Shown: positions 47,127 to 59,250, counted from the first letter of the stretch. The stretch is DNA of 64,000 bases from Silene conica (GCA_029255685.2 CM055315.2:73933681-73997680); one strand, 5' to 3'. The notes: a model not told the origin generated them from the letters alone. Numbers and translations are program-made.

Positions 47127-48373
47127 ATGGATCCCACTTTTTACCATCCTACTTTTTCATTTAATAAGCATAATTAATCAATTATAATTTTTTATTTGAA
47201 AATAGGAATTATTTAAATTTAATTGGTTGTGAACATTTTTCAAGGATTTTTTTCTAAATTTTATTCTTCACGATTAGATTAACAAAAATATTATTTCAAA
47301 AAATGATTCAAAATCAATTTACAGACAGATTTTATTCTAAATTTTATTAACAAAGTTATTGTTGTGTACAAATCATTAACTGATGCTTTTACAGAAAGAT
47401 TTTATTCTAAATTTTATTAACAAGATTTTATTCTAAATTTTAGAATTTTAGCTGATACTTTTACATTGGTAACTATTTTTATTCTACTTAAAGATAAAAC
47501 TGTGTAACAAAAAGATTTTATTTTATAGCTAAAAATAATTACATTTTCTAATTTTATTAATCTTGGAAAAATAATTTAAAAAAATATACGTCCTCGATCT
47601 CTAGTAAAAACCGTATACAAATCATTAGTTTTGGAAAGATATTTTAAAAAATAAGTGTTTTCTATAATAGGAATATAAAAAACGATTAGGGTTGTAACAA
47701 AAAAAATTTATTTTATGGCTAAACATAATTAGATTTTCTAATTTTATTAATTTTTGAAAGATAATTTTAAAAAATATTCTATAATATCTATTAAAACCAT
47801 ATATATGGTAGCGGTTGCTGAGGTTTTGTAAAATGGATACCTCATTGTTATAACCATGCTCATCGGTTAATGTATTATATTGGGCCTTTGAGCTTCGGTT
47901 GCTGAGGTGTTGTAAAATGGATACTTCATTGTTATAACCATCCTCAAGTAATGTTCATTACCGTAAAATAATGGGTTGGGCTAGATATTTTATAAAAAAA
48001 CAATTTGTTAGGTTGTTATCATTTTCTCGGACCTCTAAGGACGATTAAAACCTATTATTTTGTTTTATTGTTTTATTTACATATTCATTATGAAAAGATT
48101 TGTTAGAATCGATTTTTATATTATTTTCATTTTTTGTAATATATAAAACTTAATTATCTTAGTTTTGGTTTTTTCATATAATTTAAATATCTTAAATTAC
48201 TTAAATTTATATGTTATAATTTCTTTTTTTAACTATGTCTAAATTGTTTCATTTTAAACATGTCTTACAATTGTTACTCTTATTAACATTATGTGTACTT
48301 ACATAATTTAAAGTTCTCAAACTTTAATGTTATAATTTCCGTATATATATTTTAATATATACAATGATATTAT
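47127..48373. other. AT-rich sequence with short tandem repeats, probably Helitron 3 body
   Basis: GATTTTATTCTAAATTTTA occurs four times between 47251 and 47440. A unit with GGTTGCTGAGG...AATGGATAC...TCATTGTTATAACCAT is present twice (47813 and 47897, 84 bp apart). No gene is seen. A plus-strand Helitron that ends at 55755 should start in or near here, but its TC start could not be fixed. Confidence 0.45.
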
Positions 48374-49311
48374 TGTAACAACCCGTATTTTTATAAAAGT
48401 AATTTTAATCATTTAAAAGTAGTTTACGGAATTTAATAATATTTTAATTATAAGTCGTGAGTTTTATTTTAAGAAATGTCGTTAAGTCCGTCTTGAGTTG
48501 TTTAATTTAAAGATGTCACGTTTACTTGGTAATTTACGTTTTAAGAATTTCCGCTCCTTACATTTTTACAAAACCGACTCAAGTGAAATATAAAGTACAC
48601 CCTCATCCTCCTTTTCACGTTACTCCTTCTTCACCAAAGAAAAAGAATACAGTGACTTGTTTCTCCATTTTTGCTCTTTCTCAACTTCACAAAATCATCA
48701 TCCGTTTTCTCACCTCAACTCCGTTTGACATAAGGTTTTCACCATCGCATTCCTCTCTTCATTTCCATTCTTTCTATCTCTTTCATTTTCCGTTTCGTCA
48801 AAGTTGATTTCCGGGCTGTTTTGAGAAGAACTCGATATTACCCTCTTACAACCCGTTTTTGTTGTTTGTAGGTGTCGACATTGACGACCCGGATAAGGAT
48901 TCGTATATTGTTCAAGACTAGACGTGAAGAAATCACTCTTTAAGGTGACGATAATGAGAAACTCGGCCTTTTGTCTATATTAGCACTTTATTTGATTTTG
49001 ATATGTTTTGATGAATGTTAAGTTGATATTGAGTTCATAATGTTCTTAATTTGTCTTACAAACTGATTTCTATGAAGTTTTAATGATGAATTTGATGAGG
49101 AAGTCGAATAAGGTGTATACATGTTAAGACCGGTTTAAATTGTGATTTGGGCGTTAAGTCATGGAATGGTTAATCGTATACATGTTCTTATGTGATTTTG
49201 ATGTGGTATACATGCTGGATATGTCGATTTATTGCTTAGAATCATGTATAGGAAGGATTGGTAAAGGATTTAGGAATGAAGTAATATGTCGAAAACGCGA
49301 TTTTGCTGGGC

Positions 49312-49640
49312 AGAGGACTCCCAGCCGGTCTGAGGCCGGCGGCCGGCGGACCGGCTGAGAGCCCCATTGGGTATTTGTGGTTGTCGTTCTTGTTTTTGCA
49401 AAATTTGAGAAAAAGGGTCCCCAGCCGGTGGACCGGCGGCCGGCCGGCCGGCTGGGAGACCATTTTGTTGTGTCTTTGTTGTTTGTTAGAATTTGGGAAA
49501 AAGGGTTCCCAGCCGGTGGACCGGCAGCCGGCCGACCGGCTGGGAGTACCTCTTGGTTATTTTTGTTGGTTTTGAGCATGAGGGATTGGGACTCTCAGCC
49601 GGCTAACCGGCAGCCTGTGGCTGACCGGCTGAGAGCCCCT
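49312..49640. repeat. GCCGGC palindrome array in left LTR (second copy 53844-54172)
   Basis: Four units about 100 bp apart each consist of CCCAGCCGG or CTCAGCCGG, a GCCGGC-rich core and CCGGCTGGGAG or CCGGCTGAGAG, so each unit folds on itself. The whole array recurs in the right LTR. GC content is far above the surroundings. Confidence 0.95.
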
Positions 49641-50274
49641 GATCGAATTGTTTTGCTCATAACTTATGTTTCGCATGTCGGATTTGATTGATTCTTTTTC
49701 CGTATGTTTCGTATGCTTGTTTGAAGTCCCAAGAAATTGGGCGGCACTTATGTCGGGTTCGGTAATGGATTTGAGGATGAAAGACCCCCCGGCCGGGCAA
49801 CCGGAAGGGAGACCGGCTCTCGCCTCAAATTAGTTCCCGAAGTTGGCTAAGTGTTACGTGGGTGTTTAATGATGGGTTATTTAAGAAATGATTGTCATTC
49901 GAATTTGAGTTGTTGTACATCTTAGAGATGACATTTGTGATTTGTGTAAACCTGCTGTGCGCTGCTATAGTACTCGAGTTCTCACCTGACTCCATTGTGT
50001 AGCTGGTTGGCCGTAGTGGCTTGGTCCTCACGGTCAGGTCTTAGATTGTCTGCCCGCCTTCGGGCGTATCTCGTTCCTAGCTAGTTCGGGTCTTGGGGTG
50101 CCTCGTGCACTTGTCGAATCGGGGATCGTGATTCGTTCCGCTCCGAGAGTCTGGCCAGGTTTAGACTAGGACAGTCTTTTGATGTCGTCCTACCAGGGGG
50201 TTGTATAGTCTGAGATTGGGAATGTCGTGGTATATAGACGAGTCGATTGTCGGCCTGCTCATAGTAGTCTAGTA

Positions 50275-50400
50275 GAGTCATTTGGCTGACCTATTGTTGT
50301 TAGAGTCGAGTCACTTGGATGACCTATCTTTTGTTGTAGAGTCACTTGGATGACCTATTTGTTGTAGGAGCCGAGTCACTAGGTGACCTATCTCTTGTTG
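50275..50400. repeat. GTCACTTGGATGACCTAT tandem repeat in left LTR (also 54810-54935)
   Basis: Four diverged units of about 35-45 bp contain GAGTCA(C/T)(T/A)(T/G)GG(A/C)TGACCTAT. The GTCA...TGAC arms are inverted. The same array occurs in the right LTR. Confidence 0.85.
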
Positions 50401-51076
50401 ATATAATTGGATGTTGAGCATGCCTTAGTTTGTTTATAAGATTGTATGATACTTGGCTATCTTTGTATTGATCGTCCAAGGCATTGGACGACTCTTAGTC
50501 CGGTTTCGTAAATGGTTTGGATTGAAAGACCCCCCGGCCGGGCAACCGGAAGGGAAACCGGCTCTCCTTCCAAATAGTTTCCGAAGTTGGTTGAGAGCCT
50601 TTGCATAGTATTGCATGATGTTATGAAAGATGAGATATTGAGATTTGTATGCTTCACATGTTTTATATATGCTGGAGTATATTGTATTCTTATGTGTTAT
50701 GTGTCATTGACAATAGGTGGCTAGGAGCACTCTAGTCACTCCCCACTGACTGTGGCGCACATGTTGTATGTGTGTAGGTACATGAGGCTGTTTTGCAGGG
50801 GGTTACGTTGAGGCTAGCGAGCGATGATCCTTCATCGTTGACTTTTACCTTATCGTGTAGCTAGACCTTAGACTTATGTTTCAGTATTTTGTGCCTGTAG
50901 GGATATGCTATCCCGGGCTGCTTTGTATCGTACTTAATACTTATTTATGTTTTATCTTTCGCATGTTTAGATTTCTAAAACACCTAGCATGTTTAGTTTT
51001 GTTAAAAAGTTTTAATTCCGCTGCCTTTTTGGTACTTTGTATGTTTTACTTTTCCGCTTTCGCGAGGGGTTTTACA

Positions 51077-51088
51077 GTTGGTATCAGA
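51077..51088 (+). promoter_or_regulatory. Primer binding site of the gag-only gypsy element
   Basis: TGGTATCAGAGC, a perfect tRNA-Met complement, lies two bases after the left LTR. Confidence 0.95.
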
Positions 51089-51238
51089 GCGTTATCGCTC
51101 CCGACGCACTCATGTAATCCCCAAACTTAACTTGACCAAAAACTTGAATAATGAATGAGAGATTTGGGTAGACTTAAGGACAAGTGGTAGACTGTTTGTG
51201 ATTGTTAATTGTTAGGTTAATACTGTTTTCTCTTTTGA

Positions 51239-52336
51239 ATGATGGTGAGACCCACGGCTGCTGATAACATTTTGTTGCAAGCAATTCATCACTTGCTTGA
51301 GACCCAGAGACAACAAGCAGGGAATGTTCCACCTCCTCCACCGCCAGGCAACGAGGCTAATCGTCCTGGTAGTTTCTCTTGGATAGCTTCGCAGATGTCC
51401 CGTAGCCATGTGAAGACTTATGGTGGTGAGGTTGATCCGGTAGCTCTTACCGAGTGGTTCAGGGAGATGGGAAAGAGCTTTACCCTGTATGCGGTGGGTA
51501 GAGAGGATAGAGTGCGGCTAGCCACTCACTTTCTGACCCTTGAGGCCGATAGGCGGTGGGCATTGACTTGACCTACTTTCACTCTTGATCCTTTGTTCAA
51601 TTGGGAGGCTTTTAAGGATAAGCTCGAGACGAGGTTTTATCCTAAGGAGCTCAGATCGCAGCGACTCAAAGAATTCATGGATTTAAAGCAAGGCAAGATG
51701 TCAGTTCAGGAGTTTACCGACCGATTCAACCAACTTGCTCATTTCGCATCTAGGTTTGTCAGAGATGAGGCGGAGAGAGTCTACTTTTACCGTGGGAAGC
51801 TAGGACCGCGCATCGAGAGCATGGTTCGTCGTGACTCGACTTCTTTCGTCGAGGTTTACGATGATGCTATTTGGGCAGAGAGTTCCATCTGAGCCATAGA
51901 TGCTGAGATTAGTGCTTCTTCTTCTTCTGCTCCCTTTTCCTTACAGACTTCCTCCCGTGAGAAGAGACCCTTTGATCCTTCACCTGATTCTCCGGTACCT
52001 CAGTTTAAGAAGTTCAAGAGATTCGACCCATCTAAGGTTAAGGACCCGGTGCCTGTACCTAATGCTCCTCTGAAGTGTTTCAAGTGTCATAAGGATCTTC
52101 ACCTTGGAGTTGACTGCAACGGCGACCCCTACACCTGCTTTGCCTGCAACAAGACCGGACACCGCTCCTTTGAGTGCCCCGAGAGGAAGATTGTCGCTGG
52201 TAGAGCTGCTACTGCTGCTGGTGCAGTTCAGAGACCGAAGCCCAGGGGTACCGTGTACGTGATGAGTCGTGCTGCAGCCGAGGCTTACCCTCACCTGGTC
52301 ACCGTTATGTCTCCATTGATGTTTTCATTTTGCTGA
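51239..52336 (+). pseudogene. Gag of the young gypsy element
   Basis: It starts at ATG 51239, with a proline-rich stretch, then the retrotransposon gag domain (W-F-R-E-M-G-K-S-F, F-Y-P-K-E-L-R, M-D-L-K-Q-G-K-M-S-V-Q-E-F) and two zinc knuckles (C-F-K-C and C-F-A-C-N-K-T-G-H at about 52077-52182). The frame is interrupted a few times. Pol is absent: the sequence after 52336 is untranslated. Confidence 0.9.
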
Positions 52337-52905
52337 TAAAGCGCTGTCTTAAGCTCAACCTTGTTCTTCCTTCGTGTCTCTCACAGAAATTTTCCTCCTT
52401 TAACCGCTTCCTTTTTCTGCTCTTTGTGACTTCTTTGGAATTTCTTTCCTTTTTAGTGGTTGTAAACCCCTTTTGTTTTAAAAATTTTATTGGTTCAGAA
52501 ATTTAAAAGATCTAAAAGGTTGATTTTAGAAAACTTGGTTTTAAGAAGTTGGATAATTTTACAGCTTTGATGGATTTCAGCGTTGATTTGCCATTTGAAC
52601 TCGTTATTGGAGACGTCTGATAACCTGTACTATGCCTATCAACATCGGATCGATCTAAATTTTAAAATTTTCATTGATTTTCACCTTGGTTTTGCCTTCG
52701 GATTAGAATGTCAGGTTCTTGAATGCGCAACGAGAACCCCAACGTTCCTTAATGGAGGCTCGACTACGGATTTTGCTTTTGAAATTTTTGGAAAGAAGCC
52801 TAAGCTTTTGTATATCAAGGTTTCTGTGAAAGTTTTAATTGTTAATGTTGTCCTTGTAACTGCTTTCAAGTTTCGAGGACGAAACTTTTTAAAAGATGGG
52901 GTGAT
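52337..52905 (+). other. 3' untranslated region and purine tract of the young gypsy element
   Basis: It begins soon after gag and ends in TTTAAAAGATGGGGTGATTG, the purine-rich stretch before the right LTR. GAGGACGAAAC at 52875 is a block also common just before the 3' LTR of Tekay-type elements. No gene is seen. Confidence 0.7.
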
Positions 52906-55614
52906 TGTAACAGCCCGTATTTTTATAAAAGTAATTTTAATCATTTAAAAGTAGTTTACGGAATTTAATAATATTTTAATTATAAGTCGTGAGTTTTATT
53001 TTAAGAAATGTCGTTAAGTCCGTCTTGAGTTGTTTAATTTAAAGATGTCACGTTTACTTGGTAATTTACGTTTTAAGAATTTCCGCTCCTTACATTTTTA
53101 CAAAACCGACTCAAGTGAAATATAAAGTACACCCTCATCCTCCTTTTCACGTTACTCCTTCTTCACCAAAGAAAAAGAATACAGTGACTTGTTTCTCCAT
53201 TTTTGCTCTTTCTCAACTTCACAAAATCATCATCCGTTTTCTCACCTCAACTCCGTTTGACATAAGGTTTTCACCATCGCATTCCTCTCTTCATTTCCAT
53301 TCTTTTTATCTCTTTCTTTTTCCGTTTCGTCAAAGTTGATTTCCGGGCTGTTTTGAGAAGAACTCGAGATTACCCTCTTACAACCCGTTTTTTTTGTTTG
53401 TAGGTGTCGACATTGACGACCCGGATAAGGATTCGTATATTGTTCAAGACTAGACGTGAAGAAATCACTCTTTAAGGTGACGATAATGAGAAACTCGGCC
53501 TTTTGTCTATATTAGCACTTTATTTGATTTTGATATGTTTTGATGAATGTTAAGTTGATATTGAGTTCATAATGTTCTTAATTTGTCTTACAAACTGATT
53601 TCTATGAAGTTTTAATGATGAATTTGATGAGGAAGTCGAATAAGGTGTATACATGTTAAGACCGGTTTAAATTGTGATTTGGGCGTTAAGTCATGGAATG
53701 GTTAATCGTATACATGTTCTTATGTGATTTTGATGTGGTATACATGCTGGATATGTCGATTTATTGCTTAGAATCATGTATAGGAAGGATTGGTAAAGGA
53801 TTTAGGAATGAAGTAATATGTCGAAAACGCGATTTTGCTGGGCAGAGGACTCCCAGCCGGTCTGAGGCCGGCGGCCGGCGGACCGGCTGAGAGCCCCATT
53901 GGGTATTTGTGGTTGTCGTTCTTGTTTTTGCAAAATTTGAGAAAAAGGGTCCCCAGCCGGTGGACCGGCGGCCGGCCGGCCGGCTGGGAGACCATTTTGT
54001 TGTGTCTTTGTTGTTTGTTAGAATTTGGGAAAAAGGGTTCCCAGCCGGTGGACCGGCAGCCGGCCGACCGGCTGGGAGTACCTCTTGGTTATTTTTGTTG
54101 GTTTTGAGCATGAGGGATTGGGACTCTCAGCCGGCTAACCGGCAGCCTGTGGCTGACCGGCTGAGAGCCCCTGATCGAATTGTTTTGCTCATAACTTATG
54201 TTTCGCATGTCGGATTTGATTGATTCTTTTTCCGTATGTTTCGTATGCTTGTTTGAAGTCCCAAGAAATTGGGCGGCACTTATGTCGGGTTCGGTAATGG
54301 ATTTGAGGATGAAAGACCCCCCGGCCGGGCAACCGGAAGGGAGACCGGCTCTCGCCTCAAATTAGTTCCCGAAGTTGGCTAAGTGTTACGTGGGTGTTTA
54401 ATGATGGGTTATTTAAGAAATGATTGTCATTCGAATTTGAGTTGTTGTACATCTTAGAGATGACATTTGTGATTTGTGTAAACCTGCTGTGCGCTGCTAT
54501 AGTACTCGAGTTCTCACCTGACTCCATTGTGTAGCTGGTTGGCCGTAGTGGCTTGGTCCTCACGGTCAGGTCTTAGATTGTCTGCCCGCCTTCGGGCGTA
54601 TCTCGTTCCTAGCTAGTTCGGGTCTTGGGGTGCCTCGTGCACTTGTCGAATCGGGGATCGTGATTCGTTCCGCTCCGAGAGTCTGGCCGGGTTTAGACTA
54701 GGACAGTCTTTTGATGTCGTCCTACCAGGGGGTTGTATAGTCTGAAATTGGGAATGTCGTGGTATATATATAGACGAGTCGATTGTCGGCCTGCTCATAG
54801 TAGTCTAGTAGAGTCACTTGGCTGACCTATTGTTGTTAGAGTCGAGTCACTTGGATGACCTATCTCTTGTTGTAGAGTCACTTGGATGACCTATTTGTTG
54901 TAGGAGCCGAGTCACTAGGTGACCTATCTCTTGTTGATATAATTGGATGTTGAGCATGCCTTAGTTTGTTTATAAGATTGTATGATACTTGGCTATCTTA
55001 GTATTGATCGTCCAAGGCATTGGACGACTCTTAGTCCGGTTTCGTAAATGGTTTGGATTGAAAGACCCCCCGGCCGGGCAACCGGAAGGGAAACCGGCTC
55101 TCCTTCCAAATAGTTTCCGAAGTTGGTTGAGAAAATTTGCATAGTATTGCATGATGTTATGAAAGATGAGATATTGAGATTTGTATGCTTCACATGTTTT
55201 ATATATGCTGGAGTATATTGTATGCTTATGTGTTATGTGTCATTGACAATAGGTGGCTAGGAGCACTCTAGTCACTCCCCACTGACTGTGGCGCACATGT
55301 TGTATGTGTGTAGGTACATGAGGCTGTTTTGCAGGGGGTTACTTTGAGGCTAGCGAGCGATGATCCTTCATCGTTGACTTTTACCTTATCGTGTAGCTAG
55401 ACCTTAGACTTATATGTTTCAGTATTTTGTGCCTGTAGGGATATGCTATCCCGGGCTGCTTTGTATCGTACTTAATACTTATTTATGTTTTATCTTTCGC
55501 ATGTTTAGATTTCTAAAACACCTCGCATGTTTAGTTTTGTTAAAAAGTTTTAATTCCGCTGCCTTTTTGGTACTTTGTATGTTTTACTTTTCCGCTTTCG
55601 CGAGGGGTTTTACA
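52906..55614 (+). repeat. Right LTR of the gag-only gypsy element
   Basis: It is near-identical to 48374-51074. The visible differences are mostly single substitutions plus 2- and 4-base indels in TA runs near 54767 and 55412. Confidence 0.95.
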
Positions 55615-55619
55615 ATTAT

Positions 55620-55755
55620 TATTCCCTTTTTATTTTTAAAAAGTACAAATGTTTGAATAAATAGCTTATTTATCTGAATAATAAGTAAAATTTATATATG
55701 TCATCTTTAGACGTAAGTGTACGCAACCCGTGATTTTTCACGGGTGTTACACTAG
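55620..55755 (+). mobile_element. 3' end of Helitron 3
   Basis: The hairpin ACCCGTGATTTTTCACGGGT (55727-55746) is followed by GTTACA and CTAG|T, the Helitron 3' signature. The young gypsy element lies between it and the rest of the Helitron. Just outside, 55757-55795 repeats 47211-47248 (AAATTTAATTGGTT then GAACATTTTTCAA). Confidence 0.8.
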
Positions 55756-55953
55756 TTTAAATTTAATTGGTTATGAACATTTTTCAAAGATATATTAATT
55801 ACGTTTCAAGTTTCAATACGTACAAACTGAGTTCTTATTTTAGAACTCGGTTCTTAGAATTAAGAACAAACTTTTAGTTTTAGTGGAAGAACTTTATTTT
55901 TAAAGTTTTTAGTGACAACCCAAGATAAAAAAAACCACTATTGTTATTGCTCT

Positions 55954-58015
55954 CACTAATCGATTATTATATACCTCCTCCATTCAAATTCAACCTACCC
56001 ATATTCCATTTTAATCATGCATATCAAAACTACCACTTTCCTAATAAAGCAAAGAAAATTACTAAATTATCCTTGTGAATACCAATTATTTACATAAAAT
56101 GTCATTAGATGATCCACCTCTAATCAATCATCACACATTTAAGTTAACAAAAAAACATTTTACACACTTTTAATTGTACTTTTAATAATTTTTTAATATT
56201 TCTACAAAAAAAAATATATATATATATTTACATTTACTAATCCCTCGTTATCGAGTACCTAATAGTTCTTCAAAAGTCGTCGTTACCGCGTTCTAATAAA
56301 TTCTACTCACGTGTTTTTTATTTATTGTCTCCAACTGTACATGGACGTACTCTGGTAGTTTCGCAGGGACTTCACGACTTTAATACTTTATGAATAGTAC
56401 TACATTTGTATTTTGTAGTACTCCGTAAGTCCGTAGTATATACTCCGTAGTATATCCAGTACTATATGCTGTCATTAAAGAGAATTTGGATCCTCTCCAT
56501 TACTTTCTCTCCATTATAAATTGAAGACGATAATTAATATTCAAGTTAATAGATCAGGTAAAAGTAAGCTTTTAGGGACGGTAGGGAGTAACATTATATT
56601 TTTGTCTTATCTACCACTTGGTTATTACTTGACCCGTCTTCATCTTGTGATGAATATGTCCGTCTTCAATGCCAATTTATGTTTGTAGTGTTCAATCGTT
56701 GTGAATTCTCTCCATAACTTGAAAAGAAATGAATTTTCATTATTTTTGAACGGTTCGGATTAAATCGATTTTTGAAACAATTTTAGGAAAAAAATGTAAT
56801 TTAAGAGAGTAACTTTAGCGAAAAATGCAACTTAATGGAGTTATTTTAGGGAAAAAAATTCAAAATGGAGTGTTTTTTAAAATTTTGATTTTAAATGGGG
56901 AGTAAAGTGTAATTTAATCTTTATAAATATAATAATTTTCATCTCCTTATTTCCAAATTAGTTTTAGGCTCCGTTTGGCCAAAATTAGCTTTTGACCAAA
57001 ATTTCAGGTACCTTGTTTTCTCGTAAGCGTTTGGCAAATAGCTAATTTAATCAAACTAGGTACCAAAAATAAAATGCTACCTAGGGTGGCATTTGAGATT
57101 TCAAGTATATTATTCTTTTACGTCATTTCATCAAATTCAGTTACCTTTTCAGTTAGTTTGTCAAACATTTTCTAATAGAATCAACTAATTTATCAGTTGT
57201 TAATTTCCAACCAGCTTGTCAACCAACTTTTCAGGTTTCAGTTAATTTTTTAATTTTTAACTATCTTTTTAACCAGTTTTAGCAAATAAAATCTTACTCG
57301 TAAGCCAGCAAATTCCAAAGAAGTCCTGGAAAACCTAAATTTGTCTTATACATAAATCGGGTTCCAAGATATAGTACCATTAACACATGGTGAATACTGA
57401 TTAGAGACGGCAATAGGTAGGATCTGGACAGGATTCTATAGGATCCAGATCCAGATCCATTTTAAAATAGTATATCCAGATCCTACCCTTATCCTTAGGG
57501 TTCGAAATTTGTAGATCCATATCCGTATCCTACGGATTTGGGTAAAATCTGGATCCGTCAATCTCCAACGATACATTCAGATGAAACTGCATCAAGTCAC
57601 TATTATACACTATTTCATTTTTACTTGTCAATTAGAGACGATATTTTAGTCGAATTACTCTCTATTAACTAGCTTCACTTGTTTAAAAATCATAGTCTTA
57701 AAAACACAAAAAGAGTGTGCAAGGTGTTAAAGAGTCTTATAACAACTTAAAGATAAGGTTTACAGACCAGAAAATAGTTATAATTCCAACAATTCATAAT
57801 AAAACAAATTGTTCAAATAAAATAAACCCTAATATTTCATTCCTAGTTTCCATGATCTATCTTTGAAGAGTCGAATCTATCCAAAAATTACGTTTATAGA
57901 AATTAAAAGAGTGTCTAAGAGTAGGATCTGGATCTTAGTTGTGGGATCTAGATCCGACCCTCGTACTCGTATAAGGATATGAGTTTGATCCGGATTCTGA
58001 GAATCTAAAATAATG
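55954..58015. other. AT-rich intergenic sequence
   Basis: No gene is seen. There is a copy of the CCGTCTTCATCTTGTGA motif near 56632, related to the small repeat at 44557. Short CAGTT/TTTCAG-rich runs occur at 57100-57260. A GGATCT/AGATCC-rich stretch lies at 57412-57560 and again at 57920-57995. Confidence 0.5.
57412..57995. repeat. GGATCT-rich diverged hAT-like fragments
   Basis: GACGGCAATAGGTAGGATCT at 57398 and the TAGGATCCAGATCCAGATCC block resemble the ends of a common plant hAT-derived repeat. A second GGATCTGGATC...GATCCGACCCTCGTACTCG block follows after 360 bp. Ends and target duplication are not resolved. Confidence 0.35.
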
Positions 58016-58310
58016 CTCCCTCCTATTCAACATAACCTTCCCTATTTGGGGAAAGCACAAAGAATAAGGAGAAGATTATTATATGGGAAAGTATTAGTGT
58101 GTGGTTGGGTAATTGGAGAGAGGCTATGTATTGTGGGGTAATTGTTGTGAGTTAGGTGATTAAAATGAGTATAAAGTATGAGTATGGTGGGGTATTGGTG
58201 GGGTGAGGTGATTAAAATATGTATAAAAATTTTATCAAAAAAGGAACTAGGGAACGTATTGTGAATTGATGAAAAATGAAAGAGAGAATGTTATTATGAA
58301 TAGGAAGGAG
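58016..58310. mobile_element. MITE with CTCCCTCCTATTCA ends
   Basis: The left end CTCCCTCCTATTCAACATAAC is the inverse of GTTATTATGAATAGGAAGGAG at the right, with two or three changes. It is about 295 bp, G-rich inside (GGTTGGGTAATTGG, GGTGGGGTATTGG). TA follows the right end. The terminus resembles Stowaway-like families. Confidence 0.7.
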
Positions 58311-58712
58311 TATAATTCATATAAGGAGTACTACCCTTAGGTATAGAGTCGTGTAAATCTAGGTAGGATTGGAATCAATTTTTTTTTTTTTTTACATCTC
58401 TGCTGCTGACTAGTGTCAAGTATGACGTTCAAATAGAAAGGTGCTCCAGCCCTTGTGACGGAAAAGGCTGGAGTTACACTTGGTGTAGGAGGGGTTTGCT
58501 ACACTCCCAATGAGAGGGTGTCATGTGTCCATTTTGTTGGAATCTGATTTTTGCATCTTTTTTGGGATTCCTTGCATTAAATGCTCACTTTCATGATTAC
58601 CCCACCTAATTACCCACTTAGTTATAGTTTAATACATGTTTACTTTTTGTAACTTTTTACTTTTTCAACACATTTTGTTTTGTAGAATATATTTAAGGTA
58701 TTTTGTATTTAG
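58311..58712. other. Intergenic sequence
   Basis: It includes a T run at 58380-58394 and a segment (58440-58530) with inverted CTCCAGCC/GGCTGGAG blocks around TTGTGACGGAAAA. No gene is seen. Confidence 0.4.
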
Positions 58713-58795
58713 TTTGTACGGTATACAACATACGGTATACGGTATACGGTATTTATACGATATACGATATACGGTATTTATACGGTATACTTTAA
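58713..58795. repeat. GTATACGGTATAC short tandem repeat
   Basis: About nine units of ATACGGT, TATACGAT or TTTATACGGT, many palindromic (GTATAC). Confidence 0.9.
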
Positions 58796-59029
58796 TTTTT
58801 ATATATATTTTTTAATATATTACTTTTTTTTAATATCCGTATTTTCGTATTTTAATGTCGTATTTATACGGTATTTTTGTCTTGAATTGAATATGTTTTT
58901 ACTAAAATTAATAAAAAAAAAAAACATAGATTATTATTTAAAAAAAGAGTAGATGTTTTTTATGTTGACTTGATATATTTTTTAAAAAAATTATTTTTAA
59001 GTAAATGAAAAAAAAATAAGTAGATATAC

Positions 59030-59250
59030 TTTTTTTACGGTTTTTTCCCCCACTAACCACGTCCTGAGTAGTTTTTATATTTAATAAAGATTGTAAAGTA
59101 ATCAGTTGTTTACAGTGGCTGAGTTGGTTGATTGTTGTTTGTGTAAGAGGTCGCATGTTCGAGCATTGCGTAGTGCCGCTATGTTGTATTTTTGGTTGTG
59201 AGGGATTATTAAAATTCTTCTACTCGAGTTGTGTTTATTTTTTTTGATGT
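59030..59250 (+). mobile_element. tRNA-derived SINE-like element
   Basis: AGTGGCTGAGTTGGTTGATT resembles a tRNA A-box region. GGTCGCATGTTCGAGCATT about 30 bp later resembles the T arm with the B box. The distance suits an internal Pol III promoter. Sequence before it (CCCCCACTAACCACGTCC) and after it is shared with the inverted copy at 62525-62815, which supports a dispersed repeat. Confidence 0.6.

Larger units (their letters stand above)
48374..51074 (+). repeat. Left LTR of the gag-only gypsy element
   Basis: It is unusually long at 2.7 kb. It has GC-rich palindromic blocks at 49312-49640, two CCCCCCGGCCGGGCAACCGG blocks at about 49785 and 50527, and a GAGTCACTTGGATGACCTA repeat at 50275-50400. 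The overlapping open frames on both strands at 49229-49691 result from the palindromes. Confidence 0.95.
48374..55614 (+). mobile_element. Young gag-only Ty3/gypsy element, TSD ATTAT
   Basis: LTRs of 2701 and 2709 bp (48374-51074 and 52906-55614), TGTAAC to TTTTACA, differ at about 20 positions by eye, under one percent. ATTAT is duplicated at 48369-48373 and 55615-55619. The PBS is at 51077 and a purine-rich tract is at 52895-52904. The 1.83-kb interior has only gag, so it relies on a full relative. The PBS, tract and two-knuckle gag suggest the Tekay/Del group, tentatively. At the rates usually applied to plant LTRs this is probably a few hundred thousand years old. Its gag has a few breaks. 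Confidence 0.9.
44928..55953. mobile_element. Old inverted-repeat (MITE-like) element holding the second nest
   Basis: The left end AGAGCAATAGCAATAG (44928 on) is the inverse of CTATTGTTATTGCTCT at the right (to 55953). The next 60-100 bp on each side also pair loosely, with several AAGAACTT/AAGTTCTT motifs. Without its insertions it would be under 1 kb. It holds a solo LTR, a Helitron end and the 7.2-kb gypsy element. No target duplication could be resolved. Confidence 0.55.

Noticed and set aside
49229-49691. Overlapping open frames on both strands in the 2.7-kb LTRs (repeated at 53761-54223)
   Set aside because: They come from the GC-rich palindromes, where stops are rare on both strands. 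They lie in LTRs and resemble no protein family.
59110-59165. A tRNA gene
   Set aside because: A and B boxes are present, but the arms do not pair and a diverged inverted copy exists at 62.7 kb, so a SINE fits better.
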